NCBI GenBank assembly: GCA_023386265.1
Contig: JAEWKA010000001.1
Span: forward strand, 124,001-188,000
DNA: 64,000 nt
Source: Bacillota bacterium
Lineage (GTDB): Bacteria; Bacillota; Clostridia; Oscillospirales; Oscillospiraceae
Direction: 5' to 3'
Below, one piece after another: positions 16,093-24,534 of the stretch. Below the pieces are notes generated by a model. The model was not told where the DNA came from. It searched no databases and saw only the letters and a program-made list of their open reading frames with translations. The position numbers were made by a program, and so were the translations under genes. The stretch's first letter is position 1; every line of letters starts with the position of its first letter.

Positions 16093-16702
16093 GGTCGCCC
16101 TACCGAAGGGCCGTCTCGGCGATAGCGTCTATAAACTTTTTGACGAAATGGGCTACGGATGCCCTGAAATTTCTGAAGATAGCCGCAAGCTCGTCTTTGA
16201 AAATGCAGACAAAGGTATCTGCTATTTCTGGGTGAAGCCCTCCGACGTTGCAATCTATGTCGAGCACGGAGCGGCCGACGTCGGGATAGCGGGGCTCGAT
16301 ATACTTCTGGAGCAGGAACCCGACGTTTTTGAGCTGCTCGATTTAGGACTGGGCAAGTGCAGAATTGCCGTTGCAGGTAAAAAAGGTGCGCTTTCAAAAA
16401 CGGGCAAGACCCTTCGAGTCGCAACAAAATTTCCCAACATTGCAAAGAAGTACTACACCGAGCAGAGCAGAGAAATTGAAATAATTAAGCTCAACGGCTC
16501 CATCGAGCTCGCGCCGATAGTTCAGCTTTCGGATGTGATTGTTGATATTGTTGAAACCGGCAAGACACTTAAGGAGAACAACCTCGAGGTTCTGGAAGAG
16601 ATAACCCCAATCAGCGCGAGGCTCATCGTAAACAAGGCGTCGTTCAGGTTCAAGACGCAGCAAATCGAGGACATGTGTGAACGGTTGCGCAAGCATATTT
16701 AG
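16085..16702 (+). CDS. hisG: ATP phosphoribosyltransferase catalytic subunit (short form)
   Basis: About 205 residues, the HisZ-dependent short form. It joins ATP and PRPP to give phosphoribosyl-ATP. The start MIKVALPKGRLGDSV and the segments DVGIAGLDILLE and DVIVDIVETGKTLKENNLE (PRPP-binding region) are diagnostic. The regulatory ACT-like C-terminal domain of the long form is missing, which fits with hisZ next door. ATG 16085 matches the family N-terminus; TTG 16076 in the same frame is also possible. The gene overlaps the end of hisZ. Confidence 0.95.
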   Translation: MIKVALPKGRLGDSVYKLFDEMGYGCPEISEDSRKLVFENADKGICYFWVKPSDVAIYVEHGAADVGIAGLDILLEQEPDVFELLDLGLGKCRIAVAGKKGALSKTGKTLRVATKFPNIAKKYYTEQSREIEIIKLNGSIELAPIVQLSDVIVDIVETGKTLKENNLEVLEEITPISARLIVNKASFRFKTQQIEDMCERLRKHI

Positions 16703-16714
16703 GAGAGTGGATAT

Positions 16715-17989
16715 ATGATTAAGATATATAATACAGGGAATATGTCTATACAGGATATTTTGCCGCGAAACAGTGAAAGCCCAAACGTTGCTGATACGGT
16801 TTCGGAGATCATTGCAAACGTACGCGATAAGGGCGACGCCGCACTTAGAGAATACGGCAATAAGTTCTATGGGGCTGCACCAGCTGTGCTGGAAGTAACT
16901 GAAGAGGAGCGAAAAGAAGCGCTCTCAAAAGTTGAGCCAGCATTTCTTGAAATAATGAAAGAAGCTGCTGAGAATATCAGAAACTACCACAGCCGCCAGA
17001 TAAGAAGTGGTTACATCATTCAGGAATCAGAGGGCATTGTCCTCGGACAGAAGGTAACGCCGCTCGGCAGTGTTGGACTCTATATACCCGGTGGAACGGC
17101 GAGTTACCCATCCTCCGTACTGATGAACTGCATTCCCGCAAAGCTTGCGGGCGTGGGGCAGATAATAATGACGACTCCACCTGATAAAAACGGAAATGTA
17201 AGTCCGAATATAATTGCGGCTGCTGAAATCGCAGGAGTTGACAGGATATTTAAATGCGGAGGGGCGCAGGCAATTGCGGCGCTCGCTTACGGGACGAAGA
17301 GTATTCCGAGTGTAGATAAGATTGTAGGCCCTGGAAACGCTTATGTCGCAGAGGCGAAGCGTCAGGTATTCGGAATTGTGGGTATCGACATGATAGCGGG
17401 ACCGAGTGAGGTTTTGGCGATAGCGGACGGAAAAAGCGACCCTGTCGTTATTGCCGCCGATCTTCTCTCGCAGGCAGAGCATGACAAGCTTGCAACCGCG
17501 GTTCTGATAACGGACTCGAAGGAGCTTGCAGAAAAAGTTGCGGCAGAGATTGAAAAACAGCTTAAAGAGCTGCCGCGCGAGGAGATTGCAAGAGCGTCAA
17601 TTGAGAACAACGGAAAAATAATTGTTGCCCGCTCCATTGAAGAAGCCATAGAGATTTCAAACGAAATTGCACCGGAACATCTCGAATTGTGCGTAGATGA
17701 ACCATTTTGTTATCTCGATAAGATAACAAACGCGGGCTCGATCTTTCTCGGGCGGAACTGCCCCGAGCCGCTTGGTGACTATTTTGCGGGGACGAATCAC
17801 ACTCTGCCGACAGGCGGAACAGCGAAGTTTTCGAGTGCGCTTTCGGTCGATGATTTCGTCAAGAAGTCCTCTTATATGTACTACTCAAAGGAAGAGCTAA
17901 GTGCAGTCGGTGACAAGATAGCTTATTTTGCCGAGAAAGAGGGGCTTCACGCTCATGCGGTGAGCGCGACTATAAGATCAAAAAGATAA
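16715..17989 (+). CDS. hisD: Histidinol dehydrogenase
   Basis: 424 residues, normal size. A zinc enzyme that makes the last two oxidations, L-histidinol to histidine, with two NAD+. Visible signatures: GLYIPGGTASYPSSVLMN, VGPGNAYVAEAKRQVFG, DMIAGPSEVLAIAD, APEHLEL, and HTLPTGGTAKFSSALSV. It starts twelve bases after hisG with a GGAGAGTGG SD. The placement of hisD third is common in Clostridia. Confidence 0.97.
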   Translation: MIKIYNTGNMSIQDILPRNSESPNVADTVSEIIANVRDKGDAALREYGNKFYGAAPAVLEVTEEERKEALSKVEPAFLEIMKEAAENIRNYHSRQIRSGYIIQESEGIVLGQKVTPLGSVGLYIPGGTASYPSSVLMNCIPAKLAGVGQIIMTTPPDKNGNVSPNIIAAAEIAGVDRIFKCGGAQAIAALAYGTKSIPSVDKIVGPGNAYVAEAKRQVFGIVGIDMIAGPSEVLAIADGKSDPVVIAADLLSQAEHDKLATAVLITDSKELAEKVAAEIEKQLKELPREEIARASIENNGKIIVARSIEEAIEISNEIAPEHLELCVDEPFCYLDKITNAGSIFLGRNCPEPLGDYFAGTNHTLPTGGTAKFSSALSVDDFVKKSSYMYYSKEELSAVGDKIAYFAEKEGLHAHAVSATIRSKR

Positions 17990-18004
17990 GGGCAGGTGAC
18001 AAAC

Positions 18005-19063
18005 ATGAGCAGGTTTATGAGCGGGAGATTTAGTTCGCTCAGGGCTTATGTTCCAGGTGAGCAACCAAGAGATAAAAGCTACAACAAGCTAAATACAAAT
18101 GAGTCGCCTTATCCTCCCGCATCTGAGGTCATCGAAGTTATAAATCGCAAAGAGATAGAGGACCTCCGTCTCTATAGCGACCCTGAGTGCACATTACTGC
18201 GTGAGGCGCTTGCGAAGCAATACGGAGTATCTCCGAAGAACGTAATGGTAGGCAACGGCTCGGACGAAATTCTTTCATTCGCGTTCATGGCATTCTGCGA
18301 CAAGACCAAGGGAGTATCCTATCCGGATATTTCATATGGGTTCTATCCGGTCTTCACGGACATACATGGGATACAAAAAAGAGAGATACCGCTGCGGAGT
18401 GATTTAACAATATGCGTCGAAGATTACTATAACGCAGGTACGGCAATCGTTATTGCAAACCCCAACGCGCCCACAGGAATATGTCTGCCGATAACGGACA
18501 TTGAGAATATCATAAAATCAAATCCTAACAATGTAGTCGTGATTGACGAAGCCTATGTTGACTTCGGAGGGGAAAGCTGCATTCCGCTTACAGCTAAATA
18601 CGATAATCTACTTGTCATTCAGACCTATTCAAAGTCTCGCTCACTTGCAGGAGCCCGTCTAGGCTATGCGATAGGAAACGAAGAGCTTATCGCCGACCTC
18701 GAGAAGCTCCGCTATTCTACAAACCCCTATAATGTAAACCGTTTGACACTGCTTGCAGGAACGGCTGCTTTGATAGGACAGGCCTATTACGATAATAACA
18801 ATAGGGTGATTATCCAATCAAGAGAGTATACGAGCTTGAAACTAAAAAGCCTTGGCTTTGAGCAGACCGATTCGAAGGCGAATTTTATTTTTGCAAGGCA
18901 TCCAAAGCTTACTGGAAAAGAGCTTTATCAGGGTCTGCGCGAGCGAGGAATACTGGTTCGCCACTTTGAAAAACCACGGATCGCAGACTTTGTACGAATA
19001 ACTGTCGGAGCGAAAGACCAGATGGATTCACTTTTGATTGTATTAAAGGAGATGCTTAGCTGA
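18005..19063 (+). CDS. hisC: Histidinol-phosphate aminotransferase
   Basis: About 352 residues, PLP fold type I. It converts imidazole acetol phosphate to histidinol phosphate. Marks are NTNESPYPP near the N-terminus, NGSDEIL, the Asn-rich ANPNAPTG, the PLP-holding Asp in VIDEAYVDF, and the Schiff-base lysine in QTYSKSRSLAGARLGYAIG. The frame opens at GTG 17996, but GGGCAGGTGA points to ATG 18005. Its stop overlaps the hisB start by one base (TGATG), indicating translational coupling. Confidence 0.95.
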   Translation: MSRFMSGRFSSLRAYVPGEQPRDKSYNKLNTNESPYPPASEVIEVINRKEIEDLRLYSDPECTLLREALAKQYGVSPKNVMVGNGSDEILSFAFMAFCDKTKGVSYPDISYGFYPVFTDIHGIQKREIPLRSDLTICVEDYYNAGTAIVIANPNAPTGICLPITDIENIIKSNPNNVVVIDEAYVDFGGESCIPLTAKYDNLLVIQTYSKSRSLAGARLGYAIGNEELIADLEKLRYSTNPYNVNRLTLLAGTAALIGQAYYDNNNRVIIQSREYTSLKLKSLGFEQTDSKANFIFARHPKLTGKELYQGLRERGILVRHFEKPRIADFVRITVGAKDQMDSLLIVLKEMLS

Positions 19064-19647
19064 TGAGAAATTACGAGTTTTGTCGAAAGACTATGGAAAC
19101 GGATATAATGCTTTCTTTAAGCCTTGATGGCGGAGAAGTCGAGGTCAACACCGATTGCGGTTTCCTCGATCATATGCTCAATCTGTTTGCTACTAACGGA
19201 CGTTTCGGACTAAAACTCAAATGTGTCGGGGACACCAATGTCGATTATCATCACACGACCGAAGATGTTGGCATATGCCTAGGAACAGCTTTTGCAAAAG
19301 CGCTTGGAGATAAATCAGGGATTATCCGATACGGAGATATTGTTCTTCCGATGGACGAGGCGTTAATCCTCTGTGCCGCCGATATTTCAGGACGTTCTTT
19401 CCTTTCTTATGAGGTGAATCTGCCGACGGAAAAGGTCGGGGATTTTGACACAGAGTTGGTCAAAGAGTTCCTTTACGGGTTTGTCCGAACTTCAGGGATG
19501 ACATTGCATCTCCGTCAGCTTGCAGGAGATAACTCACATCACATCATTGAGGGCGTTTTCAAGGCGCTGGGCAGAACTCTCAAGCAGGCCTGTGCAGTCG
19601 ATCCGCTGCTGAACGGAGCGTTGCCGTCGACAAAAGGAGTCTTGTGA
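19063..19647 (+). CDS. hisB: Imidazoleglycerol-phosphate dehydratase
   Basis: 194 residues, the monofunctional dehydratase. Metal-binding motifs are seen as CGFLDHMLNLFA, VDYHHTTEDVGICLG and GDNSHHIIEGVFKALGR, the paired His clusters that bind two Mn2+. It removes water from imidazoleglycerol phosphate. There is no N-terminal HAD phosphatase, so histidinol phosphatase activity must come from elsewhere. It overlaps hisC by one base, and its stop overlaps the hisH ATG by one base. Confidence 0.97.
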   Translation: MRNYEFCRKTMETDIMLSLSLDGGEVEVNTDCGFLDHMLNLFATNGRFGLKLKCVGDTNVDYHHTTEDVGICLGTAFAKALGDKSGIIRYGDIVLPMDEALILCAADISGRSFLSYEVNLPTEKVGDFDTELVKEFLYGFVRTSGMTLHLRQLAGDNSHHIIEGVFKALGRTLKQACAVDPLLNGALPSTKGVL

Positions 19648-20264
19648 TGACTGTAATAGTCGATTACGGCGTCGGAAACCTATTTTCGCTTAAGAGCTCT
19701 CTGTCGTTTATCGGAGTTGAGTCTGTTGTTACAGGCGAGCCGGAAACTATTAGAAATGCCGACCGGATTATACTTCCCGGAGTCGGTGCATTCACGGACG
19801 CAAGAGAAAAGCTAAGCGTGAACGGCCTTGACGAAGTGATAAAGCAGGAAGCGAAAAAAGGTAAGCCGCTGATGGGCATCTGCCTCGGAATGCAAATGCT
19901 CTTTGACAGAAGCTATGAATACGGCGTGACCGAAGGACTCGGGCTGATACCCGGTGAGGTAAGACACATTGCAACAGTTATCCCGATAGGATATAAAGTT
20001 CCGCATATAGGTTGGAACGATCTCTGTATGAGCAAAAACGGAAATAATTCGGAAGTGTTCAAATATATCGACAAGGGCGATTATGTGTATTTTGTGCACT
20101 CCTATGCCGGAATGGACTGCGACGATAGCGTCATCGCGACGGCGGATTACGGAGCGCCGCTTACGGCGGCAGTCGCACGGGAAAATGTTTACGGAATGCA
20201 GTTTCACCCTGAAAAGAGCGGCGACGTCGGGCTCAAAATATTGAAAGCATTTTGCGAACTTTAA
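19647..20264 (+). CDS. hisH: Imidazole glycerol phosphate synthase, glutaminase subunit
   Basis: About 205 residues, class I glutamine amidotransferase. The nucleophile Cys is in MGICLGMQMLFD, and the catalytic His-Glu pair is in GMQFHPEKSG. It feeds ammonia to HisF. ATG 19647, seven bases after AGGAG, is preferred over GTG 19644. It overlaps hisB by one base. HisF is encoded two genes downstream. Confidence 0.96.
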   Translation: MTVIVDYGVGNLFSLKSSLSFIGVESVVTGEPETIRNADRIILPGVGAFTDAREKLSVNGLDEVIKQEAKKGKPLMGICLGMQMLFDRSYEYGVTEGLGLIPGEVRHIATVIPIGYKVPHIGWNDLCMSKNGNNSEVFKYIDKGDYVYFVHSYAGMDCDDSVIATADYGAPLTAAVARENVYGMQFHPEKSGDVGLKILKAFCEL

Positions 20265-20288
20265 CATCATTGTCCATTGGAGGAAGCT

Positions 20289-21017
20289 ATGGATCTTTAT
20301 CCGGCAATTGACTTATGCGGCGGCAAGGCAGTGCGCCTTTTGCGCGGAGACTATGATAAAATGACAATATATAGTGACTCGCCTGCAGACGTCGCTTGCT
20401 CTTTTAAGACAGCTGGCGCTGAATATCTGCACCTCGTCGATCTGGATGGTGCAAAACGTGGCGACAACCCTAATTTTTCTGTAGTTGAAAGAATAACTGC
20501 AGACTGTGGACTTAAGGTCGAGGTTGGGGGAGGCATACGCAGTATTGCAACTATAGAGCGCTATCTGAAATTAGGTGTAATGCGCATTATTATTGGAACA
20601 TCAGTTGTGACCGATCCAGTATTCTTCTTTGAAGCCTTAAAAAACTTTGGTGACAAAATAGCTGTTGCCGTAGATATTAAGGACGGCTTTGTCGCAACTC
20701 ACGGCTGGACGCAGACTAGTGCGGAGAATTGTTTTGATTTCTGCGCACGGCTTGAGGGCATGGGTGTCAAAACCGTTATCTGCACAGATATTTCAAAGGA
20801 CGGCGCGATGCAGGGCATTAATCGGGAGCTTTACGAAGAATTAACGAAGCGTTTTTCAATGGACATTATCGCCTCCGGCGGAGTGAGCTCAATTGATGAC
20901 CTAATTAAGCTCTCCAAAACAGGCGTACAGGGCGCAATTCTTGGGAAATCAATTTATACTGGCAGCATAGACCTTGCCGATGCGATTGCGGTTTTAAAAA
21001 AGGCGGTGCCACAATGA
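20289..21017 (+). CDS. hisA: ProFAR isomerase
   Basis: About 242 residues, a beta/alpha barrel. It isomerises ProFAR to PRFAR. The N-terminal PAIDLCGGKAVRLLRGD carries the first catalytic Asp; VEVGGGIRSI and SGGVSSIDDLIKL are phosphate-binding loops. TGGAGGAAGCT directly precedes ATG 20289; an in-frame TTG at 20277 would place the SD inside the gene and is rejected. The last four bases (ATGA) overlap hisF. Confidence 0.96.
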   Translation: MDLYPAIDLCGGKAVRLLRGDYDKMTIYSDSPADVACSFKTAGAEYLHLVDLDGAKRGDNPNFSVVERITADCGLKVEVGGGIRSIATIERYLKLGVMRIIIGTSVVTDPVFFFEALKNFGDKIAVAVDIKDGFVATHGWTQTSAENCFDFCARLEGMGVKTVICTDISKDGAMQGINRELYEELTKRFSMDIIASGGVSSIDDLIKLSKTGVQGAILGKSIYTGSIDLADAIAVLKKAVPQ

Positions 21018-21772
21018 TCACAAAAAGAATTATCCCCTGTCTGGACGTACGTGACGGGCGTGTCGTCAAGGGTGTGAATTTTGAAGGACTCTGTGACGTT
21101 TCCTCGCCTGTCGAGCTAGGCCGCTACTACAGCGAAAACGGCGCGGATGAGCTTGTGTTCTATGACATCACCGCGTCAAGTGAGGGGAGAGGTCTTTTCG
21201 CAGATGCGCTGCGGCTTGTCGCGGAGCAGATATTCATTCCGCTCACCGTGGGCGGGGCAATTAACACGCTAGAGGACTTCGACCGCGTGCTTAAATGCGG
21301 CGCGGACAAGGTAAGCGTGAACTCGGGTGCGATACGCGACCCCGACCTCATATACCGAGCTGCCAAAAGATACGGGGACCAGTGCGTCGTACTCTCGGTG
21401 GATGTGAAGCGCGTTGACGGACGATTCACCGTCTTTTCGAAGGGCGGGCGCGAGAACACCGGCTTGGATGCCATCGAATGGATAAAGGACGGCGTTTCTC
21501 ACGGCGCAGGCGAGATTGTACTCAACAGCATTGATACGGACGGGGTAAAGGGCGGCTTCGATCTTGAGATGCTGGAAGAGGTCTGCAACGCTGTTTCCGT
21601 CCCCGTCATTGCTTCGGGCGGTGCCGGCTGCATCGAAGACTTCAATACTCTTTTCAAAACTCTCCCCAAGGTGGATGCGGGGCTTGCCGCTTCGATCTTC
21701 CACTTCGGTGAGGTCAGGATACCCGACCTCAAGGTGGAGCTTCTCGCAAACGGCATACCCATGAGATTATGA
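21014..21772 (+). CDS. hisF: Imidazole glycerol phosphate synthase, cyclase subunit
   Basis: 252 residues, barrel subunit that works with HisH to turn PRFAR and ammonia into imidazoleglycerol phosphate and AICAR. The start MITKRIIPCLDVRDGRVVKGVNF is characteristic, as are TVGGAINTLEDFDRVL and ASGGAGCIEDF. It overlaps hisA by four bases (ATGA). It is noticeably higher in GC than hisC-hisA, but there is no other sign of separate origin. Confidence 0.97.
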   Translation: MITKRIIPCLDVRDGRVVKGVNFEGLCDVSSPVELGRYYSENGADELVFYDITASSEGRGLFADALRLVAEQIFIPLTVGGAINTLEDFDRVLKCGADKVSVNSGAIRDPDLIYRAAKRYGDQCVVLSVDVKRVDGRFTVFSKGGRENTGLDAIEWIKDGVSHGAGEIVLNSIDTDGVKGGFDLEMLEEVCNAVSVPVIASGGAGCIEDFNTLFKTLPKVDAGLAASIFHFGEVRIPDLKVELLANGIPMRL

Positions 21773-21788
21773 TAACAGGAGAACCGAT

Positions 21789-22436
21789 ATGTTAAGCATA
21801 GATGAACTTAAATTTGATGAGAAAGGTCTTATTCCCGCAATCGTTACAGACTGCGAGACGAAAAAGGTGCTGACTCTTGCATACATGAACCGAGAGAGCC
21901 TGGAGATTTCGATGCGAGAGGGAAGAACCTGCTTTTGGTCTCGCTCACGTCAGGAGCTATGGCGCAAGGGCGAGACGAGCGGCAATATTCAGGAGATAGT
22001 CGACATCACCGCCGATTGTGACCGTGACGCGCTTGTTGTGCTGGTCAAAAAGGCGGGGCCTGCCTGTCACCTTGGAAACGACAGCTGTTTTGTTGATAAG
22101 GTCTATGAGAGCGAAACGCTTAAGGCGTTTTCACTATACAGCCTTTACGAGCTGATTGTAGGCCGTAAGACGGAGGGTAAAGAGGGCAGCTACACGACCT
22201 ATCTTTTTGAAAAAGGGCTTGATAAGATACTAAAAAAGGTCGGCGAAGAGAGTACCGAGGTCATTATAGCTGCTAAGGGCAGCGATACGACTGAAACAAT
22301 CTATGAAGTGTCAGATTTGCTTTATCACGTGATGGTGATGATGGTCGAGCTGGGCATCAAAAACGAGGATATTATAAAAGAACTCGCGTCCCGCCACGTC
22401 ATCGATAAAAAGGTCAAACAGGAAAAAATGGTATAG
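21789..22436 (+). CDS. hisI: Phosphoribosyl-AMP cyclohydrolase / phosphoribosyl-ATP pyrophosphatase
   Basis: 215 residues, the fused HisIE form. The N-terminal half (1-110) is the cyclohydrolase, with AYMNRESLEISMREGRTCFW, the metal-binding DITADCDRDA and PACHLGNDSCF. The C-terminal half (about 115-205) is the pyrophosphohydrolase, with VGEESTEVIIAAK and YEVSDLLYHVMVMM. It is last in the operon and is followed by a strong terminator. Confidence 0.97.
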   Translation: MLSIDELKFDEKGLIPAIVTDCETKKVLTLAYMNRESLEISMREGRTCFWSRSRQELWRKGETSGNIQEIVDITADCDRDALVVLVKKAGPACHLGNDSCFVDKVYESETLKAFSLYSLYELIVGRKTEGKEGSYTTYLFEKGLDKILKKVGEESTEVIIAAKGSDTTETIYEVSDLLYHVMVMMVELGIKNEDIIKELASRHVIDKKVKQEKMV

Positions 22437-22469
22437 AAAAAGCCGCAACCAACGGGTTGCGGCTTTTTT
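22437..22469. terminator. Terminator of the his operon (bidirectional)
   Basis: AGCCGCAACC/GGTTGCGGCT with a three- to four-base loop, A-run before and T-run after (CTTTTTTATTT). It also serves the convergent acetyltransferase gene. Confidence 0.92.
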
Positions 22470-22476
22470 ATTTGAA

Positions 22477-23025
22477 TTACAGCTTTTTCATCATAAGATG
22501 GGCAGCACAGTAATGTCCGTCACGATATTTCAGCGTATTTTCTCTAGTTCCGAATATTTCGAAACCAAACTTTTTATACAGCGCTATAGCACGCTCGTTT
22601 TCAGCGACGACCTCAAGCTCAAGCTGCTCATACTCGGCTTTTCGTGCTGCTTCGATAAGTGCCTCCATAAGTGCGGAGCCTATTCCAAGCCCCCAAAAAT
22701 CTTTTAATATTGACATCCCAAATCCTGCGCGGTGCCTAAATCGCTCAAATGGCTCAATCCAGGAGAAGCCGATGTTTGCGACGAGTTTATTGTCAATAAA
22801 TGCGGCAATCATGGCTCTTTTTGGATCATTGATAATTTCGTCCAGAAGATTTTGTTCATCTTCAACTTTCATTATGATTTCGTCCTCATAGCGACCCATA
22901 AATTCAGTTTCACCGCAGGTTTGCCGGAAATATTGCAGCATCGCTTCCGCATCTTCCGCCGTCGGGCTCCGCAGCAGGCAGTTTTGTCCGTTTTTCAGAG
23001 CAATCGTTATTTCCTCGTATTTCAA
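22477..23025 (-). CDS. GNAT family N-acetyltransferase
   Basis: 182 residues. Acetyl-CoA-dependent transferase fold, with the CoA pyrophosphate loop in SILKDFWGLGIGSALMEALIE and the C-terminal AIALYKKFGFEIFGTRENTL. The architecture fits the RimJ/RimL-like group, but the substrate cannot be read from the sequence. It follows another GNAT gene by ten bases on the same strand, so the two are probably cotranscribed. Confidence 0.9.
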   Translation of the reverse strand: MKYEEITIALKNGQNCLLRSPTAEDAEAMLQYFRQTCGETEFMGRYEDEIIMKVEDEQNLLDEIINDPKRAMIAAFIDNKLVANIGFSWIEPFERFRHRAGFGMSILKDFWGLGIGSALMEALIEAARKAEYEQLELEVVAENERAIALYKKFGFEIFGTRENTLKYRDGHYCAAHLMMKKL

Positions 23026-23035
23026 ATTACACCTC

Positions 23036-23539
23036 TTATGTTCTCAGAAGGGCATACATGCAGTAGTCGTAGATATTCCCGTTTTTATAAACTCCGCATT
23101 TCATTGTGCCTTCATAGGTGAAGCCTGCTTTTTCAAGCACCCTGCGCGAGCCTTGATTGTGAGCGAAGGGCTCGGCATAAATGCGGAAAATATCATATTT
23201 TTTAAAGGCTCCAGCGCAAATGCGACAGGTTGCCTCGGTCATAATTCCCTTGCCCCAGAAATCCTCGGCGAGCCAGTAGCCCAGCTCCGCACTTTTTCTG
23301 TAAATGTCAGTGCAGGGGAATACGCCTATGCTGCCCACAGCGACTCCGCCTACGTCTATTGCTCGACAGAGATTTTTTTCCTCATTTTCTATACAGCTTT
23401 CTATGTAGCTTTTCGCGTTTTCAGCGGTGTACGGATATGGAAAGACATCACGAAGGTTACGTGCGATTTTTTCGTTGTTCGCATAGCGCGAAAGGCTTTC
23501 AATGTCATCAAGGCTCCATTTTCTAAGTGAGAAATCCAT
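23036..23539 (-). CDS. GNAT family N-acetyltransferase (RimJ/RimL-like)
   Basis: About 167 residues. N-terminal MDFSLRKWSLDDIESLSRYANN is typical of RimJ/RimL-type acetyltransferases, and the CoA-binding stretch is AEDFWGKGIMTEATCRIC, followed by NQGSRRVLEKAGFTYEG. The open frame begins at 23605 with a hydrophobic extension, but AGAAGG seven or eight bases before ATG 23539 sets the start. Substrate unknown. It is paired with the GNAT gene at 22477-23025. Confidence 0.9.
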   Translation of the reverse strand: MDFSLRKWSLDDIESLSRYANNEKIARNLRDVFPYPYTAENAKSYIESCIENEEKNLCRAIDVGGVAVGSIGVFPCTDIYRKSAELGYWLAEDFWGKGIMTEATCRICAGAFKKYDIFRIYAEPFAHNQGSRRVLEKAGFTYEGTMKCGVYKNGNIYDYCMYALLRT

Positions 23540-23646
23540 ACTTTTGCCTTCTTTCACAAATGAATTAAGCATTAGGATAACACAGGATAAACAAAAAAGC
23601 AACACGCTGGAAAACCCTGCATGTTGATTTTTATAAATTATTTATC

Positions 23647-24177
23647 CTAAATCATACCGATTACTTGTTCAAGGGGCAGTACCTCGGCAAAACGCCCGCC
23701 GTTCCAGAGCTTATTCTCGAAGTACTCTATCAGCTTTTCTGCGGTGGCAAGACTGTTGTCAAAGGTAGTCGTGGCGCAAGCTGGAATTATTACATTGTAG
23801 CCAAATTCAAACGCTACTCTGCAGGTGGTATCGATGCAATAATCAGTCTGCATACCGGCAAGAATAAGACTGGTAATACCTCTGCCGTCAAGATAGGCCT
23901 TAAGACCGGTATCCCGAAAAGAGCTGCTAAATTTCTTATCAAAAATTCGCTCCTCGGGAGCCGGAACTATATCGGATAGAATCTGCCAGCCCTCAGTATT
24001 GTATTCAAGCTCGGAACCCTTGCCGCCGTCGTGCCTGACAAAGATGACTTCCATGCCATTCTGTCTTGCGGTATCAATTAGCTTTTGAATATTACCTAAG
24101 AATTCCACTTCCTTATACGGGTGGAAATTAACCAGAGCCGTCTGCACGTCCACAATTAGCAAAGCGGTGTTTTCCAT
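23647..24177 (-). CDS. Isochorismatase-family cysteine hydrolase
   Basis: 176 residues. The catalytic triad of this family is visible: Asp in LLIVDVQTALV, Lys in FDKKFSSSF, and Cys in AGMQTDYCIDTTC. Members hydrolyse amides or enol ethers (nicotinamidase, isochorismatase, carbamoylases); the substrate here is not determined, and there is no siderophore or NAD gene nearby. The start ATG 24177 follows GGAGGT. It lies downstream of tRNA-Gly, which has its own terminator. Confidence 0.92.
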   Translation of the reverse strand: MENTALLIVDVQTALVNFHPYKEVEFLGNIQKLIDTARQNGMEVIFVRHDGGKGSELEYNTEGWQILSDIVPAPEERIFDKKFSSSFRDTGLKAYLDGRGITSLILAGMQTDYCIDTTCRVAFEFGYNVIIPACATTTFDNSLATAEKLIEYFENKLWNGGRFAEVLPLEQVIGMI

Positions 24178-24229
24178 AACGTACCTCCGATCTTATATTT
24201 ATGGTTCAAATATACCAAACTATCTCGCA

Positions 24230-24273
24230 AAAATAAAGACATACCTTCCATTCATCTGAAAGGTATGTCTTTT
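24230..24273 (-). terminator. Terminator of tRNA-Gly
   Basis: On the minus strand AAAGACATACCTT pairs with AAGGTATGTCTTT just after the tRNA CCA end, followed by ATTTTTG. Confidence 0.85.
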
Positions 24274-24349
24274 TGGAGCGGGCGACGAGATTCGAACTCG
24301 CTACCTCCACCTTGGCAAGGTGGCGCTCTGCCAAATGAGCTACGCCCGC
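24274..24349 (-). tRNA. tRNA-Gly (GCC anticodon, encoded CCA)
   Basis: Acceptor arms GCGGGCG/CGCCCGC, D-arm with the usual AGCTCATTTGGCAGAGC, anticodon stem CCACC/GGTGG with loop TTGCCAA (anticodon GCC), T-arm GCGAGTTCGAATCTCGT, discriminator T and encoded CCA. Confidence 0.96.
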
Positions 24350-24463
24350 GTATCAACGTATGAACGCAAAGTTGATTATACCAAAAAAACTACGCTTGTC
24401 AAGTCCAAGATAGTCTTTTTTCATTATTTTACCAAGTTTCACGCTGCAAAGAAAAGGCTAGCT

Positions 24464-24491
24464 TTGACATTATTCAATTTTTTGGTATACT
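24464..24491 (+). promoter_or_regulatory. Promoter of the mscS-like gene
   Basis: Perfect TTGACA (24464-24469), a 16-base spacer and TATACT (24486-24491); the start codon is about 44 bases further on. Confidence 0.85.
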
Positions 24492-24534
24492 ATATTTGTT
24501 AATTAAAGACAAATATTTAATAGGAGCGATATAT

